The notes beneath the pieces are model-generated. The model did no database searches and was not told the origin of the DNA. It was given only the letters and a program-made list of their open reading frames with translations. The position numbers and the translations under genes are program-made. DNA of 16,261 nucleotides from an uncultured bacterium (lineage in GTDB: Bacteria; Verrucomicrobiota; Kiritimatiellia; CAIKKV01; CAITUY01): contig CAIZMS010000306.1 in the NCBI GenBank assembly GCA_903934155.1, positions 1-16,261 of the forward strand, given 5' to 3'. Of this stretch, positions 1 through 7,502 are shown piece after piece. Numbering within the stretch: the first letter of the stretch is position 1; each line of letters begins with the position of its first letter.

Positions 1-1
1 C

Positions 2-457
2 ATCGGAAGCATCCTCGGACCCCAGGACTCCTGGCTGGTCATTCGGGGGCTTAAAACACTCCCCCTTCGCCTTCTGAAACAGCAGGACAATGCCCTTCAG
101 ATCGCCATCTGGTTATCGTCGCATCCCCATGTGAAGCTCGTGCGTTATCCCGGGCTTCCACACCATCCCGGACGGGAGATCCTGGAGCGGGAGAGCCTTG
201 GCTTCGGCAGCATGATTTCTTTTGAAATTGACGCGGCATCCCGGGTCGCGGACATTCTTTCAGGACTGAAGGTCTTCCTGTTTGCGGAAAGTCTGGGGGG
301 CGTGGAGTCGCTTATCACCTACCCTTCCGTTCAGACCCATGCCGATGTGGATACGGAAACGCGGAACCGCTTGGGCATCAACGACCGGTTGTTACGCCTG
401 TCGGTCGGAATCGAGGATGTGAATGACTTAATCCATGACTTGGAGAATGTCTTGTGA
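2..457 (+). CDS. Cys/Met metabolism PLP enzyme (cystathionine gamma-synthase/lyase type), 3' part only
   Basis: The reading frame is open from base 2 and ends at the TGA at 455-457, so only the C-terminal ~151 residues are present; the start lies left of the window. The fragment opens with IGSILGPQDSWLVIRGLKTL, the segment just after the PLP-lysine region in cystathionine gamma-synthases, gamma-lyases and beta-lyases, and it aligns closely with the same segment of the next gene (AILGPQDCWLVQRGIKTL). Later family landmarks are the YPG motif, SLGGVESL, a TH pair and LLRLSVGIED. Known members interconvert cysteine, homocysteine and cystathionine in the cytoplasm. The catalytic lysine is outside the window, so the exact reaction cannot be assigned. 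Its stop overlaps the next start by 4 bp (GTGA), which implies co-transcription and probably coupled translation. Confidence 0.85.
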   Translation: MGSILGPQDSWLVIRGLKTLPLRLLKQQDNALQIAIWLSSHPHVKLVRYPGLPHHPGREILERESLGFGSMISFEIDAASRVADILSGLKVFLFAESLGGVESLITYPSVQTHADVDTETRNRLGINDRLLRLSVGIEDVNDLIHDLENVL

Positions 458-1599
458 ACTACCGGACAAAACTGATTCATTCGGGAAAAGACCGCGACCC
501 CTATACCGGCGCGTCCAGTATTCCCATCTACCAGACCTCAACATTTGCCCAGCCGGATCCCGAGCACCCGGGTCCCTACGACTACGCCCGCAGCGGGAAT
601 CCCACCCGCGAGGCATTGGAACACTCTATGGCCCTGCTGGAAGGCGGCACCCATGGATTTGCTTTTTCCTCGGGCATGGCCGCCACCTCATCGGTGCTAC
701 TCCTGTTCAAGCCCGGCGACCATCTCGTGGTGGGGCAAGATATCTACGGCGGAACCTACCGCGTTTTGACCGGCCTGTTCAAACAATGGAAACTGGAAGT
801 CACCTTCGCCGACAGCACCAATCCCGCATCCATCCGAAAGGCCATCACGCCTTCCACCAGAGCCTTGTTTGTGGAAACCCCAACCAATCCGCTACTTCAT
901 ATCACCGATCTGCGGGCCATGGTGAAAATTGCCCGCGAACACACCCTGCTGTCTATCATCGATAACACCTTTATGACCCCTTATTTACAGCGCCCTCTGG
1001 AACTCGGCTTTGACATTGTGGTTCACAGCGCGACCAAATTCCTCGGCGGACACAGCGATTTGATTGCAGGCGTGGCCGTCACCCGCGAGGAAGCGGTTGG
1101 ACATCATCTCCGGGCCATCCAGAACGCCTTTGGCGCCATTCTCGGCCCACAGGATTGCTGGCTGGTGCAACGGGGTATCAAAACCCTTGGAATCCGCATG
1201 GACGCCCAACAAAAAACAGCCAGCTTCCTGGCAACCTGGCTGAGCAGTCATCCCGCCGTGGGTGCCGTTCATTACCCCGGCCTGAATAATCATCCCGGCC
1301 GCGCCATTCATGAGGGACAGGCCAGCGGCAGCGGCGCGGTGCTATCCTTTGAACTTCAAGGGAAGCCCGAGGTCCTCCGGCTTCTCAGGCACACAAAACT
1401 CACGCTTCCCGCCGTGAGCCTCGGAGGCGTTGAAAGCATCCTATCCTATCCGACCATGATGTCGCACGCCGCCATGCCCCGCCCCGAACGCCTCGCACGG
1501 GGCATCACAGACGGCCTGGTCCGGCTCTCCGTGGGACTGGAAGCCGCAAACGATTTAATCGGGGATTTGGATTCCGCACTGAAGGTAACATCCGAATAG
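454..1599 (+). CDS. Trans-sulfuration PLP enzyme (cystathionine gamma-synthase / beta-lyase / gamma-lyase family)
   Basis: A 381-residue fold-type I PLP enzyme, the usual length for the family. Visible landmarks are the YARSGNPT substrate/phosphate loop (residues 44-51), SSGMAA (72-77), the D170-N-T-F pyridine-nitrogen aspartate, and HSATKFLGGH with the Schiff-base lysine at K195. The C-terminal half carries SLGGVES and LVRLSVGLE. The GTG start is supported by GGAG at 442-445, 8 nt upstream, and overlaps the previous stop. The family makes or cleaves cystathionine between cysteine and homocysteine. Sequence alone does not separate synthase from lyase. Because a close paralog lies directly upstream and cysK directly downstream, one plausible reading is that the two paralogs divide the forward and reverse trans-sulfuration steps. 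Confidence 0.9.
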   Translation: MNYRTKLIHSGKDRDPYTGASSIPIYQTSTFAQPDPEHPGPYDYARSGNPTREALEHSMALLEGGTHGFAFSSGMAATSSVLLLFKPGDHLVVGQDIYGGTYRVLTGLFKQWKLEVTFADSTNPASIRKAITPSTRALFVETPTNPLLHITDLRAMVKIAREHTLLSIIDNTFMTPYLQRPLELGFDIVVHSATKFLGGHSDLIAGVAVTREEAVGHHLRAIQNAFGAILGPQDCWLVQRGIKTLGIRMDAQQKTASFLATWLSSHPAVGAVHYPGLNNHPGRAIHEGQASGSGAVLSFELQGKPEVLRLLRHTKLTLPAVSLGGVESILSYPTMMSHAAMPRPERLARGITDGLVRLSVGLEAANDLIGDLDSALKVTSE

Positions 1600-1612
1600 A
1601 AAGGTAACTGAA

Positions 1613-2569
1613 ATGAGCAAGGTATATGCCGATAACTCCCAATCCATCGGGAACACCCCGTTGGTCAAGCTGAACAGCATCACGAAGGGCGCGAAAGCCA
1701 CGGTTCTTGCCAAAATCGAAGGCCGTAATCCGGCGTACTCCGTCAAGTGCCGTATCGGGGCGGCCATGATCTGGGATGCCGAGAAGCGCGGCATCCTGAA
1801 CCCCGGCGTGGAGATCATTGAGCCCACCAGCGGCAACACCGGCATCGCGCTAGCCTATGTCGCCGCCGCGCGGGGCTACAAACTGACCCTGACCATGCCA
1901 GAGACCATGAGCATCGAGCGTCGTCGTGTCCTAGCGGCTTTCGGAGCCACTCTGGTCCTGACGCCGGGTGCGGAAGGCATGAAAGGCGCCATCAAGCGCG
2001 CCGAGGACATCGCCGCGTCGGATCCCGCCCGCTATTTCCTCCCCCAGCAGTTCAAGAACCCGGCAAACCCGGCCATTCATGAGGCGACCACAGGCCCGGA
2101 AATCTGGAATGACACCGATGGCCAGATCGATGTACTCGTCTCGGGCGTCGGCACCGGAGGAACCATCAGCGGAATCTCGCGCTACATTAAAAACATAAAA
2201 GGCAAAAAAATTATTTCGGTAGCCGTGGAACCCCAGGAAAGCCCGGTCATCACCCAGAAACTTGCCGGGCAGGAACTGAAACCCGGCCCGCACAAGATTC
2301 AGGGCATAGGCGCCGGGTTCATTCCCGACACCCTGGACCTTTCCGTGGTGGATCGCGTTGAACAAGTGGACAGCGCCGAGGCCGTCGATTTCGCGCGCCG
2401 GCTCGCCAGGGAGGAAGGCATGCTGGTCGGAATTTCCTGCGGCGCCGCCGCCGCCGCGGCCGTACGGCTTGCCCATCTGGATGAGTTCGCAGGCAAAACA
2501 ATCGTCGTCATCCTTCCCGATGCCGGCGAACGGTACCTGTCAACCGTGCTGTTTGAGGGAATCGGCTGA
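1613..2569 (+). CDS. cysK: Cysteine synthase A (O-acetylserine sulfhydrylase)
   Basis: A 318-residue fold-type II PLP enzyme that would convert O-acetylserine and sulfide to cysteine and acetate in the cytoplasm. Very typical CysK features are present: NPAYSVKCRIG with the PLP lysine at K45, the TSGNTGIA substrate loop (71-78), TMPETMSIERR, the GVGTGGT phosphate-binding loop (177-183) and GPHKIQGIGAGFIP. The pyridine-nitrogen motif reads GISCGAA, where enteric enzymes have GISSGAA; this appears a tolerated variant. The C-terminus stops soon after GERYLST and is slightly shorter than enteric CysK. The ATG is preceded by AAAGG at about 8 nt and lies 13 bp after the upstream stop, so it belongs to the same operon. 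CysK-like proteins paired with trans-sulfuration lyases can act as cystathionine beta-synthase (MccA/MccB type), but this sequence looks more like classical CysK. Confidence 0.93.
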   Translation: MSKVYADNSQSIGNTPLVKLNSITKGAKATVLAKIEGRNPAYSVKCRIGAAMIWDAEKRGILNPGVEIIEPTSGNTGIALAYVAAARGYKLTLTMPETMSIERRRVLAAFGATLVLTPGAEGMKGAIKRAEDIAASDPARYFLPQQFKNPANPAIHEATTGPEIWNDTDGQIDVLVSGVGTGGTISGISRYIKNIKGKKIISVAVEPQESPVITQKLAGQELKPGPHKIQGIGAGFIPDTLDLSVVDRVEQVDSAEAVDFARRLAREEGMLVGISCGAAAAAAVRLAHLDEFAGKTIVVILPDAGERYLSTVLFEGIG

Positions 2570-2588
2570 TATGATCCCAAGAGGAAGA

Positions 2589-2663
2589 ACGGCTCTCTGA
2601 GCCGTCCGCGGAGGCCTCGGAGAGGGCTGCCTATCCTGGGAATGGAGAGAAAGTCCGCGGACG
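2589..2663 (+). promoter_or_regulatory. Structured leader upstream of metY (two mutually exclusive hairpins)
   Basis: The 164 bp between cysK and metY hold two inverted repeats that compete. Hairpin A pairs 2589-2595 (ACGGCTC) with 2599-2605 (GAGCCGT): 7 bp with a 3-nt loop. Stem B pairs 2603-2611 (CGTCCGCGG) with 2655-2663 (CCGCGGACG): 9 perfect pairs around a 43-nt interior. The 3' arm of A shares 2603-2605 with the 5' arm of B, so both cannot form fully. Neither is followed directly by a run of T. The arrangement could be a read-through attenuator, a cis-regulatory RNA, or a terminator plus processing site. I do not recognise a known SAM or cobalamin riboswitch consensus. Confidence 0.4.
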
Positions 2664-2733
2664 ATTCGTGATTAAATCTGCTTGGTTTTATATGTCGGTT
2701 TAAGCAACATCAAGAAAAAGGGAGACCATTACC

Positions 2734-4026
2734 ATGAGCATTACAACCCATAAAATTGAAACACTGGCGCTTCATGCCGGGCAGGAACCTGACCCAACGA
2801 CCTTGTCTCGGGCTGTTCCGGTTTATCGGACCAGTTCGTATGTTTTCAAAAATGCCGAACATGCCGCGAACCTTTTCGGACTCAAGGAACTGGGTAATAT
2901 CTACACCCGGTTGATGAACCCGACCCAGGATGTGCTGGAGAAGCGGATCGCCGCGCTCGAGGGCGGAGCGGCGGCCCTCGCCGTGGCCTCCGGCACAAGC
3001 GCCATTTTCTACTCCATCATCAACCTTTGCCAGGCCGGTGATGAATTTGTCTCAGCCAACAATCTCTACGGCGGAAGCTATACCCAATTCCATGACATTC
3101 TTCCCCAGCTGGGGATCAAATGCATATTCGTGGATCCGCGTGATCCAAAGAACTTCGCCAGGGCGATTACACCCAAAACGAAGCTGGTGTATGTCGAGAC
3201 GATCGGGAATCCCGTCCTTGATGTGGTCGATATTCCTGCGATTGCCAAGGTAGCCCATGACCATGGGCTCCCCTTGGTGGTGGACAGCACCTTCAGCACC
3301 CCCTTCCTGCAGCGACCCATTGAACAGGGGGCCGACATCGTGGTGCATTCCCTGACAAAATGGCTGGGCGGTCATGGAGCCGGCATCGGCGGCATTGTCG
3401 TGGATTCCGGGAAGTTTGACTGGACCAGCGGGAAGTTCCCCCTGTTGTCCGAGCCGGATGCCAGTTACCACAATATCCGTTTTGCGACGGAGCTTGGGCC
3501 TCTGGCGCCATTGGCGTTTATTCTTCGTATGAGGCTGGTACCCTTGAGGAACCTCGGCGCATGCATTTCACCGGACAACGCGTGGTTGTTCTTGCAGGGA
3601 ATTGAAACCCTGGCGCTCCGAATGGAGCGGCATTGCCAGAATGCCCTGGCGGTTGCGGATTACCTGAAACACCACAAATCCGTTACCTGGGTCCGGTATC
3701 CCGGCCTGGTGGATGATCCGTCCCATGGGATTGCCCGCAGAGTCCTCTCACGGGGCTTCGGCGGCATGGTTGTGTTTGGCATCAAGGGCGGGGCGGAATC
3801 CGGCCGGAAGTTCATCGACAATCTCAAGCTCTTCTCCTTGCTGGCGAATGTGGGCGATGCGAAAAGCCTGGCGATTCATCCGGCAACCACGACCCATTCC
3901 CAACTTACCGAGGAGCAACAGCGTGAGGGTGGCATCACGCCCGAACTCGTACGCCTCTCTATTGGCATCGAGCATATCGATGATATTCTCGCCGATCTGA
4001 CCCAGGCCCTCAAGGCGGCAGGATGA
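2734..4026 (+). CDS. metY: O-acetylhomoserine sulfhydrylase (O-acetylhomoserine aminocarboxypropyltransferase)
   Basis: A 430-residue PLP enzyme; this length, longer than the ~380-400 of cystathionine enzymes, is typical of MetY. It would make homocysteine from O-acetylhomoserine and sulfide (direct sulfhydrylation), with possible side use of methanethiol. Visible motifs are TLALHAGQEPDP at the N-terminus, YTRLMNPTQDVLE, ASGTSA (85-90), VVDSTFSTP with D184, and HSLTKWLGGHG with the Schiff-base lysine at K209. The insertion around residues 225-270 is a MetY hallmark, as is the end LANVGDAKSLAIHPATTTHSQL followed by VRLSIGIE. The ATG has AAAGGGAG about 9 nt upstream. It is preceded by a structured leader, so it may be controlled separately from cysK. 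Together with cysK and the two trans-sulfuration paralogs it forms a sulfide-assimilation block. Confidence 0.93.
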   Translation: MSITTHKIETLALHAGQEPDPTTLSRAVPVYRTSSYVFKNAEHAANLFGLKELGNIYTRLMNPTQDVLEKRIAALEGGAAALAVASGTSAIFYSIINLCQAGDEFVSANNLYGGSYTQFHDILPQLGIKCIFVDPRDPKNFARAITPKTKLVYVETIGNPVLDVVDIPAIAKVAHDHGLPLVVDSTFSTPFLQRPIEQGADIVVHSLTKWLGGHGAGIGGIVVDSGKFDWTSGKFPLLSEPDASYHNIRFATELGPLAPLAFILRMRLVPLRNLGACISPDNAWLFLQGIETLALRMERHCQNALAVADYLKHHKSVTWVRYPGLVDDPSHGIARRVLSRGFGGMVVFGIKGGAESGRKFIDNLKLFSLLANVGDAKSLAIHPATTTHSQLTEEQQREGGITPELVRLSIGIEHIDDILADLTQALKAAG

Positions 4027-4062
4027 TCGAACCTCATTGTTCAAATAGGGCCAATATCCATG

Positions 4063-4095
4063 GGCTGGCGCTTGTTTTTCAGCAGGCGGCCAGCC
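4063..4095. terminator. Candidate terminator between convergent metY and preA-like genes
   Basis: A 7-bp perfect stem pairs GGCTGGC (4063-4069) with GCCAGCC (4089-4095). On the plus strand the 3' arm is followed by TTTGTGATTTCATTT, only moderately T-rich. The repeat overlaps the last codons and stop of the minus-strand gene. The loop is 19 nt, so efficiency is doubtful. Position between two convergent stops (4026 and 4079) is the main support. Confidence 0.35.
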
Positions 4096-5290
4096 TTTGT
4101 GATTTCATTTCAATCGCCCCTGCTGGACAAACCTGGCCGCAGAGCGAGCAGCCTGAACAGGCATTCGAATCGATCTGCGGTTGATCCAGGCACCACGCGA
4201 CGGCCTGGCACCCGCCGTCGCGGCAGGCATCGACACAGGAGCCGCAGCGACTGCAGCGCGACAGGTCAATCTCAGCCTTGTACTGGAGATCAGTAGGAAG
4301 TTTTCCGAAACTGGTGACCGTATCGCGACGAATCCCTGTAAAATCACTCAGGATCCTGAAGCCGTGCCACTCCATGAATGTTTCAAGATCCCTCTTCATT
4401 TCCGATACAATGCCGAACCCGCGCAGCATGACCTCAGTACCAACCTGTACCACCGGAGCCCCCAGCAGCATGAACTCCGCAGCATCATACCCGCTAACGA
4501 TCCCGCCGCACGCCATGACTGGCAGTCCCGGGGACTGACACAGCTCGGCCACGGCCCGCAAGGCGATCGGCTTGATGCCGGACCCGGAATACCCACCATA
4601 GCTGGTCATGCCTCCGATATCAGGCCGGGGCCGCAAAGTTTTCAAATCAAACCCGAAAAATGAAGGAACGGTATTGATGGCACAAAAACCGGCGGCACCG
4701 GACCGGGCAAGCTCTTCGCCGATGTGCCGGATGTCCGCCACGGCGGCAGTCAATTTGGGGATAATGGGAATCGTCACTTCAGGGCATTCGGCCATCCATC
4801 CGGTGATCCGGGCGGCATAGTCCGGATTTTGCCCGATGGCGGCCCCCCTACCACGTTCCGGGCAGCCGTGGGGGCAGGAGAAATTAAGTTCCAGAAGATC
4901 TGCCCCCGCATCCTGGCAGCCTTTGGCCAGCGTTAGCCATTCATCCGGTGAATGGGAATCTCCCATAATGCTGCCAATGATCGGATAATCCGGAAAGTCA
5001 GCCTTGATGGCGCGAATATCCCGGAACCAATCCTCCGGGGTGTACTCACTCAGCAATTCAAGGTTTTCAAACCCGATGACCCGTCCGCCGCCACGAATTG
5101 AGGCAAAACGATTCGCCAGGTTGCGCTCCGGATTGCAACAGAGAGTTTTAATTACCGCTCCGCCCCAGCCTGCCTCAAAAGCGCGCCGAATCATGTCGCC
5201 GGTGGCGGTGGGAGGCGCGGAGGCCAGGATGAAGGGATTGGCAAAGGGTATACCCAAATATGTGGTTTGCAATGACACACCGTTTTTCAT
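4079..5290 (-). CDS. PreA-like dihydropyrimidine dehydrogenase subunit (FMN TIM barrel plus 2x[4Fe-4S] ferredoxin)
   Basis: A 403-residue protein from the ATG at 5290. A TTG 36 bp upstream (5326) would extend it, but alignment with the family start (VSLQTTYLGIPFANPF) favours 5290. The N-terminal ~320 residues are a class 1 dihydroorotate-dehydrogenase-like barrel with GWGGAVIKTL, SIMGDSHSPDEW, NFSCPHGCPERGRG (catalytic-type Cys139 in the SCP motif), AINTVPS and the phosphate-site GGIVSGYDAAEFMLLGA. The C-terminus carries two ferredoxin clusters, CSRCGSCVDAC and CSGCSLCGQVCPAG. This is the layout of NAD-dependent dihydropyrimidine dehydrogenase PreA and the C-terminal half of mammalian DPD. 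PreA normally needs a flavoprotein partner (PreT), which is absent from this window. The pyrimidine substrate is therefore a family-based guess; a different reductase role is possible. Confidence 0.82.
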   Translation of the reverse strand: MKNGVSLQTTYLGIPFANPFILASAPPTATGDMIRRAFEAGWGGAVIKTLCCNPERNLANRFASIRGGGRVIGFENLELLSEYTPEDWFRDIRAIKADFPDYPIIGSIMGDSHSPDEWLTLAKGCQDAGADLLELNFSCPHGCPERGRGAAIGQNPDYAARITGWMAECPEVTIPIIPKLTAAVADIRHIGEELARSGAAGFCAINTVPSFFGFDLKTLRPRPDIGGMTSYGGYSGSGIKPIALRAVAELCQSPGLPVMACGGIVSGYDAAEFMLLGAPVVQVGTEVMLRGFGIVSEMKRDLETFMEWHGFRILSDFTGIRRDTVTSFGKLPTDLQYKAEIDLSRCSRCGSCVDACRDGGCQAVAWCLDQPQIDSNACSGCSLCGQVCPAGAIEMKSQRLAAC

Positions 5291-5650
5291 AACAGGAACG
5301 GTGCCACGGGGTGAATCAGAAGGCAAGGATGAAGCAGACTACTATTCTTGAGGTGCGGGAACCATTTCTGGCGAGATACTCCACTCTATCGAAACGCTAT
5401 TGGGCGCGGCAGCGTGCGGTCAAATCTTGAAGGCTGCCCATGCGAAGCGCAAGAGAACGAGAGCACGGCTATCTGCATCTCAAGATAATCGTTTCTTTTC
5501 CCAGCGTCTGACATAGGAACTCCTTACATCTTTCAATGCTATGGCAAACTTGGAGAGAAGAGATGTAACCACTGATTGAGGAAATTAGGGAAATCCTTCA
5601 CCACATTCGCTTGTCCTCACGCCCTCTCTTTGGCACAGTCCGCCTTTCGA
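5291..5650. other. Intergenic region upstream of the preA-like and J-domain genes
   Basis: About 360 bp separating divergent genes. No convincing -10/-35 pair or strong hairpin was found. Two short plus-strand ORFs are readable. The first, 5329-5430 (33 codons, ATG with AAGG just upstream), contains LSKRYWARQR. The second, starting near 5441, is about 23 codons. The first has a faint resemblance to the L-x-KRYW segment of IS200-type transposases, but it is too short to call. The frame at 5576-5650 is open and continuous with the J-domain gene, so part of this interval may be coding. Confidence 0.35.
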
Positions 5651-6709
5651 ATGAAGCCACAACGTCCAGCCTATGCCTCAAGCAGATCCCGCGCCAAGCC
5701 CCTCAAGCCCGCTCAGAGTCACCGCAAGGATCTCATCCGGCTGAACACCAGCGCCCTCCGCAAGAAGGCCCTTCAATCGCACCGAAAGGCCGAGAAGGCG
5801 CTCGCCCGTCTCAAGGATCAGCTCAAACGTTATCATGAGCAGGATATTCCCGGCTTCCGCAGTTGGGTTCACCGCACCTTTGGCCACTTGCTGACCCGAC
5901 AACGTGAACTACAACATGCCTTTGAGGAAAAGAGGACCTTCGTTTACGAGATTCAGGAGATGGCGGATCGCTACCGCCTCTCCGAACTCGACGCCTATCG
6001 GAAAGTCCTATGGCGCCGGGCCCACCCTGACGAGGCACAGGAGGAGGATCGACTGTACGAAGAGGCCGAACGCCAGCGGCAGGAGTCCCGCGCTAACGCC
6101 AAACAGTCTGGCTCCCGGGATCTTAACGATATCTTTGGCGATGACGCCTTCGAGGACGATCCTGATGACGAGTGGGGCGATATTGACGATTTCTTCGAAA
6201 CCCTCACCCGGGATAAACTGAAGTCTCGCGATTCCAGTCCTCCTGACCAGAAATCAGTCAAGGAGCTCTACCGCAACATCGTGCGGCAACTTCATCCGGA
6301 TCGTCACGGCCAGATGACTGACGCCCGCAAGGCGCTATGGCACGAAGCCCAGGAGGCCTACCGACGTCATGATCTGAATGCCCTGCACAGCATCCTGTCG
6401 AGGTGCGATTCGGGCGAAGCCGCATTGGGCGATCATAGCCCCGTCTCCCTGATACATCGATTGACTCGCCAGCTCAAAGCAACTGCCCAATCAACCAAAA
6501 ACGAGATGCGAAACAGGCGGCGGGACGTGGCATGGGATTACGAGACCCGGATCCGAAACCCCCGTTATGTTCAAGATGTGAAAGCGGATCTGCAGGGTAT
6601 GGTCGATAACCTTCAGTGGAGCCTTGATGAAATTGAAGGTGAACTGGCTCGCCTTTCCCGTCTAGCGACCCGGCAGGCTAGACACCCGGCACGGACTGGC
6701 AGGATGTGA
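5651..6709 (+). CDS. J-domain (DnaJ-like) protein with coiled, charged N-terminal region
   Basis: A 352-residue protein if started at the ATG at 5651. An in-frame TTG at 5576 would add 25 residues, and neither start has a clear ribosome binding site. Residues ~25-150 are rich in Lys, Arg and Glu and look helical or coiled-coil. An acidic linker follows (DDAFEDDPDDEWGDIDDF, roughly 165-185). The J-domain core KELYRNIVRQLHPDRHG then carries the HPD tripeptide (about residues 215-217), with a helix III-like WHEAQEAYRRHDLNAL. Another charged helical region ends the protein. HPD motifs stimulate Hsp70 (DnaK) ATPase, so a co-chaperone or adaptor role is likely, with the N-terminal part perhaps recognising the client. 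It lacks the Gly/Phe and zinc-finger regions of true DnaJ. The client is unknown, and no dnaK or grpE lies nearby. Confidence 0.75.
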   Translation: MKPQRPAYASSRSRAKPLKPAQSHRKDLIRLNTSALRKKALQSHRKAEKALARLKDQLKRYHEQDIPGFRSWVHRTFGHLLTRQRELQHAFEEKRTFVYEIQEMADRYRLSELDAYRKVLWRRAHPDEAQEEDRLYEEAERQRQESRANAKQSGSRDLNDIFGDDAFEDDPDDEWGDIDDFFETLTRDKLKSRDSSPPDQKSVKELYRNIVRQLHPDRHGQMTDARKALWHEAQEAYRRHDLNALHSILSRCDSGEAALGDHSPVSLIHRLTRQLKATAQSTKNEMRNRRRDVAWDYETRIRNPRYVQDVKADLQGMVDNLQWSLDEIEGELARLSRLATRQARHPARTGRM

Positions 6710-6743
6710 GTGATTCGAGAGAACGCACGCCGGAGAGGATTTG

Positions 6744-6780
6744 GATTCACTGGCGTCACATAACGAGACGTCAGTGAATC
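6744..6780. terminator. Strong hairpin between convergent genes, probable bidirectional terminator
   Basis: The left arm 6744-6757 (GATTCACTGGCGTC) pairs with the right arm 6767-6780 (GACGTCAGTGAATC) over 14 positions, with one G-T wobble and a 9-nt loop. It sits in the 84-bp gap between the stop of the J-domain gene (6709) and the stop of the corrinoid gene (6794). No run of T follows on either strand, so it may act as an RNA 3'-end stabiliser or a weakly U-dependent terminator. Confidence 0.55.
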
Positions 6781-6793
6781 AGAAACCCACCCC

Positions 6794-7429
6794 CTACGCC
6801 GCGAGCGTACAGGCCAGATCGGCGGCGGAAGCGGCATCGGGTGCATACCCATCCGCACCAATTTCATCGGAAAATGACTGGGTCACCGGCGCTCCTCCGA
6901 TCATGATTTTCACCCGACCGGCCAGATCCGAGGCCTTTAACGCGTCAACCACTTCCTTCATATTGGTCATCGTGGTCGTCAACAGGGCGGAGGCCCCGAT
7001 CAGCGTGGCATTGCTCGCCCGGGCCACCTCGATAAATTTAGGAGCCTCGACATTGATCCCGGCATCAATCACCTTGAACCCGGCGCCTTCGAGCATCATT
7101 CCCACAAGGTTCTTACCGATGTCATGGAGGTCGCCCTTCACGGTTCCGATCACCACAACCCCCCGGGGCTCCACCTTGGCGGCCGCCAGGGCAGGCTTGA
7201 GAATCTCCATGCCGGCCTTCATGGCGCGGGCCGCAATCAGCACTTCCGGAACATAGACCTCATTCTTTTTGAATTTTTCCCCGATGATACCCATGCCACC
7301 CAGCAAGCCCTTGTTCAGGATATCCGCCGCGCCAAAATTTTCATTCAGGGCCTGCTGCACCAATACCTTGACGTCATTGGCCTTGCCCTTCATCAACTGC
7401 TCCTTGATCTGCTCCAATACTGTGCTCAT
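6794..7429 (-). CDS. Methyltransferase cognate corrinoid protein (MtbC/MtaC/MtvC-like)
   Basis: A 211-residue corrinoid carrier. I chose the ATG at 7429 because AAAGGAG lies 7 nt upstream; the open frame extends 16 codons further but without support. Residues 1-85 are the helical cap domain (B12-binding_2 type: VLIAARAMKAGMEILKP). Residues 90-211 are the Rossmann-like cobalamin domain with GDLHDIGKNLV (the DxHxxG motif, cobalt-ligand His102), the S-A-L loop in GASALLTTTM (S147-L149) and the GG in IGGAPVT (178-179). Such proteins shuttle a methyl group on cobalt between a substrate-specific methyltransferase and an acceptor methyltransferase. The gene is third in the fhs, MTHFR, corrinoid operon, 73 bp after the MTHFR stop. 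A UroD-family methyltransferase gene at 12813 is the obvious partner candidate. Confidence 0.92.
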   Translation of the reverse strand: MSTVLEQIKEQLMKGKANDVKVLVQQALNENFGAADILNKGLLGGMGIIGEKFKKNEVYVPEVLIAARAMKAGMEILKPALAAAKVEPRGVVVIGTVKGDLHDIGKNLVGMMLEGAGFKVIDAGINVEAPKFIEVARASNATLIGASALLTTTMTNMKEVVDALKASDLAGRVKIMIGGAPVTQSFSDEIGADGYAPDAASAADLACTLAA

Positions 7430-7502
7430 ACGGTTCTCCTTTTTAGTTCTTATTGCTGGACTCATCACGACAGACATTCATATCAAACTTGGGGGACGTT
7501 CA

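Noticed and set aside
1555..2580. Long minus-strand ORFs opposite the trans-sulfuration gene and cysK (e.g. 1931-2476)
   Set aside because: They lie entirely antisense to strongly recognised PLP enzymes, have no family features and no ribosome sites; they are by-products of GC-rich codon use.
2570..2733. SAM-I, SAM-II or cobalamin riboswitch upstream of metY
   Set aside because: Hairpins exist, but I could not find the conserved core sequences of these classes, so I left it as an unclassified structured leader.
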